A stretch of 64,000 nucleotides of DNA, taken from assembly GCA_030828405.1 (NCBI GenBank), contig JAURCP010000001.1, positions 17,241 through 81,240 on the forward strand. Reading direction: 5' to 3'. The first letter of the stretch is position 1. Each line of letters opens with the position of its first letter. The translations under genes and the position numbers were made by a program. Source of the DNA: Thermoplasmatota archaeon. Lineage in GTDB: Archaea; Thermoplasmatota; Poseidoniia; Poseidoniales; Thalassarchaeaceae. The notes below the pieces were generated by a model that made no database searches, was not told the DNA's origin, and was given only the letters and a program-made list of their open reading frames with translations. Positions 39,301-47,038 of this stretch are shown here, piece by piece.

Positions 39301-41008
39301 TTGGACATTCAATGTAGAATTATTTAATGAATTACCAATAGCCTCATTTGAGATAATTACTACTGGTACAAAATCCCAAGATATTCTTAGTTTAGATGGA
39401 ACTAACACATTTGATCCAGAAGGAGATGAGATAAAATTTGAATTTTGGAGTGATATTGATGGTTTAATAGATTCAGGAGTAACACCCGATAATTCGATAG
39501 AATGGTCAGGAACACTATCGAAAGGAACTCATTTGATTACCATGTATGCTAGTGATGATATCCCAAATCATGCAGGTAGATGGACCTCCTCAGAAAAAAC
39601 TCTGGTGATTGAAAATTCTCCTCCTGTAGCGTTAATCTCTTTCCCTAATGAGGGTTATTCAACTGATTCAGGATTTCTGATACCATTCGATGCATCTGGT
39701 TCTGGAGATTGGGATATTGCATGTTTGGATTTAGAAAATAGTACTGGTATTATTTGTAATCATTTTTCTGAATCTAGTAAAGATTTAGTAAGTGTTTTAT
39801 GGCAAAGTAACTTAATTTCTGAACCGATAGGAAGTGAATGGAAATTCGAGGCAAGACTACCTGCTGGCGAACATGAAATTTCACTAATCATAGATGACGG
39901 TGATGGAGGAAATGCTGTATTTTCAACTTCAATAATAGTTGATGAAGCCGCTCCTGTGCTTGTTTTAACATCACCAGAAGAGAGTATTGATGTTTATTCA
40001 AACCTTCCAGTATTGTTCGATTTCCGTGATTCTTTCGATCCCGATGGTGATGATTTTACTGTTTCCATATTTTCAGATTTGATAGAATCACCAATTCTTG
40101 AAAATAAAACTAATGATTATTGGTACAATGATTACATACCTGCAGGGAATCATGTTCTTTCGTTTGTCTTAACTGATTCAACAGGTAAGTATTCTATTTA
40201 TTACCAAGAGCTGAATGTTTTTGAAACATCACCTGTAGCCGGTATTAGAGATTTCTCGGATGGTCAATATATTCCTCCAGGTAGAGAGATTATTCTCAAT
40301 GCCTCCCCTTCTTTTGATTATGATAATGATATAATATTGTATGAATGGAGTCTTGGCGACGGTACATCAATTGGAAACAAGGAACAAGTATCGGTATATT
40401 TCCCGCCTGGTCCGGTTAGAATTAATCTAATTGTTACTGACTCTAGAGGTGCATCTGACTCAATATCAATCAATTTGACCATAGGAGCGAGCTCACCTGT
40501 TCTCTCCGAATTAATAATTACGCCGAACTCATTAGTATTTGATCAGGTTAATACTATCTTCGTCACAGTTAAACTGGAAGATTTAGATGGAACAACTCAG
40601 ATGTTATTTTGTAAATTTAAAGCCGGTGTAATCGACAGAGAGTTCCAGTTAAGAGACGATGGAACAGAAGGTGATTTAATTGCTGGCGATAATATCTGGA
40701 CCTTAGAGACAGCTCTGCTAATTGACGATGGGGGTACCGCAAAAGTAGAAGTCTGGGCTATTGATGGAGAAATTGTTAGCCCTGTTCTAATCGAATTATT
40801 ACCTATTGAGTCAGATGATGAAAGAAATCTAATTTCATGGTTATTTTCAGGAGGTCTTCCATTATTATTAGTACTAATAACTATTTCAGTAATTATAGGA
40901 ATACTCTACTCAGCTCAACGTCGTAAAGAATTAGCTAAGGACTTAGAGATGATAGAATCTTGGTCTACATTCGATCCTAGAGAATTAGACGACGAATTTA
41001 ATGAATAA
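36365..41008 (+). CDS. Giant surface protein: parallel beta-helix region plus PKD-like domains and C-terminal TM
   Basis: 1547 aa; repeated SEYGITIYGSNPTINNLTVENADLVAIDLFDS-type rungs; FDASSSWDLDNELMTYSWSSNIDG, LDGTNTFDPEGDEIKFEFWSDIDG, NASPSFDYDNDIILYEWSLGDG; C-terminal LPLLLVLITISVIIGILYSAQRRK. Confidence 0.85.
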   Translation: MPAPYSPEFRRAIFLVSILLFSSVIFAPMTSLASFSKSTTVWNGTINLVDGYTVESGEILIVEAGTEINLGDDKDILIAGRITIQGSSSSPVILNSIIGNHDGLIFNSSSNGLGSIIDNLTIRNSEYGITIYGSNPTINNLTVENADLVAIDLFDSASPRINDLIIEGGGQDIPLNTNWRKGIGLSVGASSSPIVNGALINDLVTRGLNYWGNSGGIISNLHVSNISGATTTIAAGIWVEDSLPLIIDSSVKRSDNGIYVRHITQGWNTRPTFTNVIVEDSQYRGVMVEQYNHSQFSNLPMNAVFTNLIIRGTGGIDAKTPGLGIAALDVNTSGIKIEGALIENNPVVGFRAYMIDSSMIVNNLTLLGNGENGLSVPFNDRAGLFWRSSNWGTSGPPTLNNLVVRNSSGPGILLWKGGVRGTNWETSENGASGVDFREFHPDVNAIQSMNNTGHGVSVRDSSNVELEYIMTSGNGVGSLSANLGSGFYFDESNDVVSGGKNVSCYVCTSIDDNYGITVEDSIDLQLDTLTIINSINSPAFSADNSGLSQNGNIIINDILIYSNSTDPDSYAIELNDVDAEISNLEIQVDNKGLYWDAEGSLVSYLNDSIIDSQNLDSCLDLVDHSELLINNTGLRCNSSPSIDASFVNMTNSFFYPNSSSNNFLMKSSSHLRWISSSVMDTPSFQSDDNIVDEMWFVETHVLNQYLNHIPFSSVNLSFDNYESEYFQILPYEGIDILGPFIGERWTPISGWSEVNNVYTGCDYDLVHNDSESFELNSNKVVNCILEISNQPPIIIWLLPESDGVYASGSEVIFDASSSWDLDNELMTYSWSSNIDGDITSSCQFNDNNSIIIANGIFQCLSDGIHQITLEVCDSSFNCAIEVRTIELTNSPPLLTVDTTPDISAWGTLYLGKTASVNIDLTGTSDPENDELSCWIRVSYEQNDTFLQDCPGQINKTFPFAPNQFSVTVFATDGINSPVTWTFNVELFNELPIASFEIITTGTKSQDILSLDGTNTFDPEGDEIKFEFWSDIDGLIDSGVTPDNSIEWSGTLSKGTHLITMYASDDIPNHAGRWTSSEKTLVIENSPPVALISFPNEGYSTDSGFLIPFDASGSGDWDIACLDLENSTGIICNHFSESSKDLVSVLWQSNLISEPIGSEWKFEARLPAGEHEISLIIDDGDGGNAVFSTSIIVDEAAPVLVLTSPEESIDVYSNLPVLFDFRDSFDPDGDDFTVSIFSDLIESPILENKTNDYWYNDYIPAGNHVLSFVLTDSTGKYSIYYQELNVFETSPVAGIRDFSDGQYIPPGREIILNASPSFDYDNDIILYEWSLGDGTSIGNKEQVSVYFPPGPVRINLIVTDSRGASDSISINLTIGASSPVLSELIITPNSLVFDQVNTIFVTVKLEDLDGTTQMLFCKFKAGVIDREFQLRDDGTEGDLIAGDNIWTLETALLIDDGGTAKVEVWAIDGEIVSPVLIELLPIESDDERNLISWLFSGGLPLLLVLITISVIIGILYSAQRRKELAKDLEMIESWSTFDPRELDDEFNE

Positions 41009-41740
41009 TTATTCAGGACCCCAAGGTGTTTTTTGTTGAGTCAAACCCATTCTATGAGTAAATAAAAACCTTAGATTTAGTAATCCATCTCCCCATGTAT
41101 TAATTTCTGCCTCTCCAACTCTTGGCCGATATGGAACGCTAACTTCAGCAGTTTCTTTCTTGCCCAGATATCTTCTAGCCCTAATTTTAAATTCTTGAGA
41201 TAGCGGCATACCATCATGTTTAGGTCTCACTCTTTCATCTTCAAAAATAGATTTCCTAAATACCCACATTCCACTTTGAGAGTCATGTATGCCGTACCAA
41301 TAGAGAATTGAAGCAGTTTTTGATAAAACCCAGTTTCCAAATCCATGAAGTCCCGGCATTGAACCTTCCTCTGCTCGTTTTAATCTATCACAAGTAATCC
41401 ATTTTAGATCCTCATCAATTAGTTTTTTAACAAGATTAGGAACTTCTTCTCCGGGATATGTACAATCTGCATCCATTGTCACAATAATTTCTCCGGGTGC
41501 CATTGAAAACCCTGTTTTATACGCTCTTCCATAACCTTTACGAGGCTCTAAATAGACATTCGCGCCCTCTTTTTCTGCTAATTCCCTTGTCCTATCGGTA
41601 GAATTTCCATCTACAATTAAGAAGTCAATCTTTTCACACCAATTTCCTTTAGGTATTGAACGAATAGTATCAACTATTGCTGCTTCTTCATTTCTTGTAG
41701 GTATTACTACAGTGACGTGGACGGGTAGTGTATCTGACAT
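41009..41740 (-). CDS. Glycosyltransferase family 2 (dolichyl-phosphate sugar synthase-like)
   Basis: VTVVIPTRNEEAAIVDTIRSIP, FLIVDGNSTDRTRELAEKEGANVY, IIVTMDADCTYPGEEVPNLV. Start set at MSDTLPV (41740). Confidence 0.88.
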   Translation of the reverse strand: MSDTLPVHVTVVIPTRNEEAAIVDTIRSIPKGNWCEKIDFLIVDGNSTDRTRELAEKEGANVYLEPRKGYGRAYKTGFSMAPGEIIVTMDADCTYPGEEVPNLVKKLIDEDLKWITCDRLKRAEEGSMPGLHGFGNWVLSKTASILYWYGIHDSQSGMWVFRKSIFEDERVRPKHDGMPLSQEFKIRARRYLGKKETAEVSVPYRPRVGEAEINTWGDGLLNLRFLFTHRMGLTQQKTPWGPE

Positions 41741-41843
41741 ATTCTCATATCTGCGACAGTAATACATGATTTGAATCAAACTGTTATCTGTCCTGTATCC
41801 AATCTCTTGAAAACAGGTGAACTCAACGCAGGCATGGTACTGT

Positions 41844-43055
41844 ATGCACATCGCCATGTTATCTGCTGAATATCCTCCTCGTTGGGGAGGTATGGGGTCA
41901 ACAGTTTTCCATCTTTCTTCTGCTTTAGCTTCACGTGGACATAATATCACTATAATCACAAGAAATGGTGGAGGGAAAAACATCCCCTCCATACCCGGAG
42001 TCGAGGTAATTTCGGTTGGATGGCTTAGAATACCGATGGAATTTACGCGTTCTTATGGCCGTACAGCTCTTCGTGCCCTCAAGAAATTAAATAAATTAAA
42101 TCCAGTAGATATGGTGCATTTACATTGCCCAATGATTTCATGGAGTGAAAAACAGTTTCGTGACTGCAAAAACAATATTGCTCCTATAGTATCTTCATTA
42201 CATGGTTCGTGGTTAGGTGAGAAAGATGGCCTATTAACAGCTAAAGAACAAAAAGAAACAGCTGTATGGGCTAATCCTAATGATTTAGCAATTTTATTAA
42301 CATCTAAAAGATATGCTAAATTTGAAAATCAAGCATTATTATGTTCAGACGTTTGTGTAGCAAATTCTGAAGCTACTAAGGAAGATTTTATTTCACGTTA
42401 TTCTCCACCAATAGATTGGGACTGTGAAGTAATTCATTGGGGTGTAGATACAGAAATGTTCACTCCCACAGATACTAGGAATATAGAGCTAAGGAGGCGT
42501 TTTGGTTGTTCTGAATCAGATGTATTATTACTTGCAGTAGGTCGTTTGGCAGCCAGAAAAGGATATGGTTCGTTATTGCAGGCTTTCGCACTTGTGAAAT
42601 CAGAATTTTCTAATTCTAAATTAGTAATTGTTGGCCGTGGACATCTCAGAAAACGTCTATTAAATCAAGCACATAGTCTCGGAATTTCCTCTTCAGTTTA
42701 CATCGAATCAAGTATGTCTTTCGAAGAACTGGCTGAATTATTTAGAAATGCTGATTTAACTGTCTATCCATCTTATTATGAGGGTCAAGGATTGATACCT
42801 CTAGAATCGATGTCGTCCGGAACCCCTGTTGTTACCGTTAATCATGGTCCTTTGCCGGAGATGGTTGATTCAGAAGTAGGTGCACTTTTTCAAATGGGGG
42901 ATATAAGTTCCATGTCATCAACAATCATTAAAGAAATTAGTAATATTAATTCATTACAGAAAAAGGGCATGGTTGGTCGTGAAAGAGTACTTCAGAATTT
43001 TACATATGAGATTGATGCAGAGCGTTTCATTAAAATTTACGAGAGAATTCAGTGA
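41844..43055 (+). CDS. Glycosyltransferase, GT4 family
   Basis: MLSAEYPPRWGGMGSTVFHLSSALASRGHNITIIT; LLAVGRLAARKGYGSLLQAF; YPSYYEGQGLIPLESMSSGTPVVTVNHGPLPEMV. Confidence 0.92.
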   Translation: MHIAMLSAEYPPRWGGMGSTVFHLSSALASRGHNITIITRNGGGKNIPSIPGVEVISVGWLRIPMEFTRSYGRTALRALKKLNKLNPVDMVHLHCPMISWSEKQFRDCKNNIAPIVSSLHGSWLGEKDGLLTAKEQKETAVWANPNDLAILLTSKRYAKFENQALLCSDVCVANSEATKEDFISRYSPPIDWDCEVIHWGVDTEMFTPTDTRNIELRRRFGCSESDVLLLAVGRLAARKGYGSLLQAFALVKSEFSNSKLVIVGRGHLRKRLLNQAHSLGISSSVYIESSMSFEELAELFRNADLTVYPSYYEGQGLIPLESMSSGTPVVTVNHGPLPEMVDSEVGALFQMGDISSMSSTIIKEISNINSLQKKGMVGRERVLQNFTYEIDAERFIKIYERIQ

Positions 43056-43107
43056 TTATCGGGAAATCCTTCATCAGTTAGAAGTGTTCGGAGGGGTGGG
43101 GACGCAC

Positions 43108-44166
43108 ATGACATCTACTAAGGCATTTAGAGGGATTCCAGTAAGCACTGTTTCAGATATACTAGTAATTTTATTTATTTCTATCCTTGCAATTATTCAC
43201 TTGAAAGCCGTTATCCAACCTCTCGTAATTGCGACTTTACTTTTTCTATTAATTAGACCTCCTGCAAATTGGCTGGAGAAAAGATTTGGTCACCCTCTAT
43301 TGGCATACGGAGGTCTACTAAGCATAGTCGCCCTAATGATATTCTTTGCATCTCAAATTCTTTATTCTAATCTTACTGAGTTCACAGAAGCGTCAACACA
43401 ACAAAGAATAACTGAAGCATTCGCAGACAAGATGTCACGTCTTGAGAATCAAGAAATATTCGGTTACACTATTGATACCTCTGGTCTAACGGAATTAGTT
43501 AGCATAGATGTGATCACAACTTTTGCGACAGATTTCGTTGGTTCAATTGCAGGATTTACAGCTAGTGCAGCCACAGTATTTATTTTCTTATTGTTTATCA
43601 TTCTCGAGGCTGAAACTCTTCCTAATAGAATAAAGGCAGCCTATCCAGAGGAAGTTAATCGTTTCAAGAAAATCGCATCAAATTCTGGTGAGGGAATCAA
43701 TACTTATGTCATTACTCGAGCGACAGTCGCCTTTGGTCAAGCGGTTATTGCCGCAATTATCCTAAATTATCTTTCCATTCCTGGATGGTTCCTTTGGGCT
43801 TCTATAACTTTCTTCTTAGATTTTATACCTTACATTGGGGCATTGATTTCTATGATTCCTCCTGGAATATTAGCATTAATATTATTAGAGCCAACTACTG
43901 CTTTAATCATGATAGGTTTACTAATTGCAAATCAGCAGGCATGGGGAGCATTTGTTGAACCTCAGTTAGCCGGACAAAGGCTTGATATGTCTCCAATTGT
44001 TTTGTTAATATTAGTCTCATTTTGGGGATGGGCATGGGGTCTAATGGGTGCAGTACTTGGGGTTCCACTTGCAGTAATTATGAAAATTGCTTTAGAAAGT
44101 GATCCTCGTACAAGGCCTATAGCGATGTTACTTTCTCAAAACCCATCTCCGTATGAAGAAGAGTGA
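43108..44166 (+). CDS. AI-2E family transporter/permease
   Basis: LKAVIQPLVIATLLFLLIRPPANWLEKR; FLDFIPYIGALISMIPPGILALI; GAFVEPQLAGQRLDMSPIVLLILVSFWGWAWGLMGAVLGVPLAVIMKI. Confidence 0.9.
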   Translation: MTSTKAFRGIPVSTVSDILVILFISILAIIHLKAVIQPLVIATLLFLLIRPPANWLEKRFGHPLLAYGGLLSIVALMIFFASQILYSNLTEFTEASTQQRITEAFADKMSRLENQEIFGYTIDTSGLTELVSIDVITTFATDFVGSIAGFTASAATVFIFLLFIILEAETLPNRIKAAYPEEVNRFKKIASNSGEGINTYVITRATVAFGQAVIAAIILNYLSIPGWFLWASITFFLDFIPYIGALISMIPPGILALILLEPTTALIMIGLLIANQQAWGAFVEPQLAGQRLDMSPIVLLILVSFWGWAWGLMGAVLGVPLAVIMKIALESDPRTRPIAMLLSQNPSPYEEE

Positions 44167-44781
44167 TTAGTTCTCAATAATTAGTGCTAGAATCCCATTT
44201 CCACTTATTGTTACTGGATTACCTAAACTTTTGTTATGAAGTCCTTTAGTCGATAAATCAAATTCCTCATTTTTAATTTCCCATTTAGCACCTTTAACAC
44301 ATACATTTTGACATTTAGATAGAGCGAATACTGAAAATATTTTATCCTTCTCCATATTGATTTCGAAATTACCAGATGCAGATGTAATTCTATGAGTGGT
44401 AGAGTTTTCATGATATAGTCTAATAGTTAAATCAACAGAAATTTCTGCTAAAGAACCCCATACTCCTAACATATGTCCAGTATCTCCTCCTTCTGCTCCC
44501 AATATGTCAAATTCGGTAAATCCTCTTTCAGATAGTTCACCAATTGTCTTAGTCAAATCACTAATTTTTTGACTTTTCAATAGAGTTTTCTTAGTCTTAT
44601 GTTTTTCAATATCTACAGAATCTAAATCGCCAAATATTTCTATTACATCAAACCCTAATGTTCTTGCTTTATCAGCCCCTCCATCAACTGCAAATAATGG
44701 TGAAATTTCTCCTAGATTAAAAATAATTTCTTCAGAAGGTAGGTCACCATTACACCAAATAAAAGCTCTCATCCGTATCAA
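44167..44781 (-). CDS. Thiamine pyrophosphokinase-like protein
   Basis: ISPLFAVDGGADKARTLGFDVIEIFGDLDSVD; SDLTKTIGELSERGFTEFDILGAEGGDTGHMLG. Confidence 0.82.
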   Translation of the reverse strand: MIRMRAFIWCNGDLPSEEIIFNLGEISPLFAVDGGADKARTLGFDVIEIFGDLDSVDIEKHKTKKTLLKSQKISDLTKTIGELSERGFTEFDILGAEGGDTGHMLGVWGSLAEISVDLTIRLYHENSTTHRITSASGNFEINMEKDKIFSVFALSKCQNVCVKGAKWEIKNEEFDLSTKGLHNKSLGNPVTISGNGILALIIEN

Positions 44782-45812
44782 TTCCTTCGAGCAACTATTT
44801 TTCCATCTTTAACTAAATCAATATCTTTTAATTCAATAGTTGGTTTCAGTATGACTCCTCTCATTTGTAAACCAATGTTATTTTTACCACCATATGCAGA
44901 ATTATCGCCAAGAATAAAATGAGCAGCTCCACGAACTACCTGATCTTCCAGAAGATTTCCAATAACTTTTGCTCTTGCATTCATCCCAAATCCAAATTCC
45001 GCTACTGTTTTTACAATAGCCGCTTTATTCTTGTTTAGAGATTTACTTACTTCGTCAAAAGTTAAATTTATTTCTTCAGTAAATTCACTTTCTGAAATAT
45101 TAGTAACGACTCCATTTTCGATTTCCATAATAATTGGTTCAACTATTAATTTCCCTTCCCAAGAACCATCAATGACTATTGTCCCATTCATAGTTTCTTC
45201 CTTTGGAAATACGAATACTCGTCCTGAAGGTAAATTCATTACTTGCCCCGGCCTATTACATATCCCATTATCATCTGTTCTCCATTTAGCCCCTATACTG
45301 AATGTAATGTTAGTACCACCAGGGGAAGTTACTTTCACATCTCTCTTTCTCCTAAACAATGATGTTAATCCAGATAATTCTTTCTGAAGTGCATTATAAT
45401 CTGCAGTCATTCCACCCGCCGAAAACATTAGTTCACTAATCCCTGGCATAGAGATAATTCTAGTTCTACCTGTCTTTGAAGCATTTATTCTTGCTTTTGT
45501 GTGAGTCATTGAACTTTTTGTGGCCAAAATAACAACATCTTGTTTTCTCATCAACTCGGCAACATAATCCGGGGGTTCACTACCTTTTTTGTGAGATGTC
45601 GGCATCATCATCATCAGAGTTCTATCAGTTACTTCTGCTGAGGCTTCATACAATGCTCTTCCAATAACAGAACTTTCAGGATCAGTGACTATTAGTATGG
45701 TTTCAAATGATCTAATTTGTAGGCAAGTACGTATTATAGAACGAGCAGAAGTCAACATAGACTCAACAAAATCATCCGAATCTTCAATCTCGTTTTCTCG
45801 GTTCTCGCTCAT
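44778..45812 (-). CDS. M29-like leucyl aminopeptidase (aminopeptidase T-like)
   Basis: GTNITFSIGAKWRTDDNGICNRPGQVMNLPSGRVFVFPKEETMNGTIVIDGSW; EFGFGMNARAKVIGNLLEDQVVRGAAHFILGDNSAYGGKNN; 4-nt overlap with the TPK gene. Confidence 0.8.
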   Translation of the reverse strand: MSENRENEIEDSDDFVESMLTSARSIIRTCLQIRSFETILIVTDPESSVIGRALYEASAEVTDRTLMMMMPTSHKKGSEPPDYVAELMRKQDVVILATKSSMTHTKARINASKTGRTRIISMPGISELMFSAGGMTADYNALQKELSGLTSLFRRKRDVKVTSPGGTNITFSIGAKWRTDDNGICNRPGQVMNLPSGRVFVFPKEETMNGTIVIDGSWEGKLIVEPIIMEIENGVVTNISESEFTEEINLTFDEVSKSLNKNKAAIVKTVAEFGFGMNARAKVIGNLLEDQVVRGAAHFILGDNSAYGGKNNIGLQMRGVILKPTIELKDIDLVKDGKIVARRN

Positions 45813-45916
45813 CAGTTTTCGTCCTCACACAAGAGCCTCACTTCTTCAACACGACGATTGAGGATGTCAAAACAATTAACCAAGTTTATGATATGTAATG
45901 TCTATCTCCGATATGT

Positions 45917-46750
45917 ATGAGAGGCATACTATTTGTACGTCTTTTGTTTTTTTCTAGTGTTGCCTGTATTATATTTGGTAGCATAATGTATTACCAAACA
46001 ACTACAGATAATGTTCTCACTGGCTATAGCGAAGAAAATGAATTATTAACTATTATCAGTGAAGATTCCGATCAAGAAAATGATGCAGGTATAGAGAATG
46101 AAAAAGAAGATACAGACGATTCATATAGTTCTGTAGACGATAAATATCTAAATTTCTTAGTAATTGGTTCAGGAGGTATTTCTTCTATAATTATAGGAGC
46201 TTTTTTCTCTGAAATTTTTAAAATTACAATTCTAATATCTTTAGTTTCACCTTTAATTTCTAGAAGTAAAAATAGTGCTGATTTATTGACACGAGGGAGA
46301 ATTCTCGGCTTCATAGAATCTAATGCAGGAATTCATTTCTCTGCATTGAGAGATTTTCTTGGATTAGCTAATGGAGTTACTGCTTATCATTTACAAGTTT
46401 TAGAGAATAAAGGAACAATTATTTCTTGGAAAGATGGTAAACTACGGAGATATGCTGTATCTCATATTCCTATTAATGAATTAGATAATGTCAGGAATCC
46501 TATAATGGGAACTAGATTAGCCATTCTGGAGGTTTTATCTAAATCCGGAAATATTGGGCTTTCTAATTCAGAAATTAGTAAAAAACTTTCAATTTCTCGG
46601 CAGTTAATGAGTTACCACATACTAGAATTAAAAAGGTATGAATATATCAATGATGAGCAATTATCAAAGAGACCCAAATGGAAGTTAACAGATTTAGGAA
46701 ATAAAATTCTAAAAACCTCTTATTCTTTAGAAATTACAGAGAATTATTAA
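45917..46750 (+). CDS. Membrane-anchored tandem winged-helix regulator
   Basis: 277 aa; N-terminal TM, acidic linker, second TM, then two wHTH domains (GIHFSALRDFLGLANGVTAYHLQVLENKGTI; GLSNSEISKKLSISRQLMSYHILELKRYEYI). Confidence 0.75.
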   Translation: MRGILFVRLLFFSSVACIIFGSIMYYQTTTDNVLTGYSEENELLTIISEDSDQENDAGIENEKEDTDDSYSSVDDKYLNFLVIGSGGISSIIIGAFFSEIFKITILISLVSPLISRSKNSADLLTRGRILGFIESNAGIHFSALRDFLGLANGVTAYHLQVLENKGTIISWKDGKLRRYAVSHIPINELDNVRNPIMGTRLAILEVLSKSGNIGLSNSEISKKLSISRQLMSYHILELKRYEYINDEQLSKRPKWKLTDLGNKILKTSYSLEITENY

Positions 46751-46810
46751 TTCTTAGCCGGTTTTTTAACCTGATGCAAGAATGACTCAATTAATGATTT
46801 ATATTAAGTA

Positions 46811-46826
46811 TTAATCACCTGATTAA
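46811..46826. promoter_or_regulatory. 16-bp palindrome TTAATC-acct-GATTAA just upstream of a small ORF
   Basis: Perfect 6-bp arms ending 6 bp before ATG 46833. Confidence 0.4.
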
Positions 46827-46832
46827 GTATCG

Positions 46833-47009
46833 ATGGATCAGGAATTGAACATACAACTTGCTGCGCTGATTTTTTTGGCCGGCACTCAAAGCCTCGGCTC
46901 TTCTGGAGATGATGTAGCCGTTGAAACATCGACTGCGATGAATGATGAAGGATCAGAAGAAGTTGATCCTGTGACGATTAGTATGATTCCCAATTCGAAT
47001 ATTTTGTAA
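46833..47009 (+). CDS. Small 58 aa hypothetical protein
   Basis: MDQELNIQLAALIFLAGTQSLGSSGDDVAVETSTAMNDEGSEEVDPVTISMIPNSNIL*. Short hydrophobic N-terminal patch then acidic tail; absent from the ORF track. Confidence 0.4.
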   Translation: MDQELNIQLAALIFLAGTQSLGSSGDDVAVETSTAMNDEGSEEVDPVTISMIPNSNIL

Positions 47010-47038
47010 AGTCATTATACCAACTTGTTGATAATCTA

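Noticed and set aside
41741-41992. N-terminal extension of the GT2 ORF
   Set aside because: Overlaps the divergent GT4 start; the conserved GT2 fold begins at MSDTLPV, so the extension is probably non-coding.
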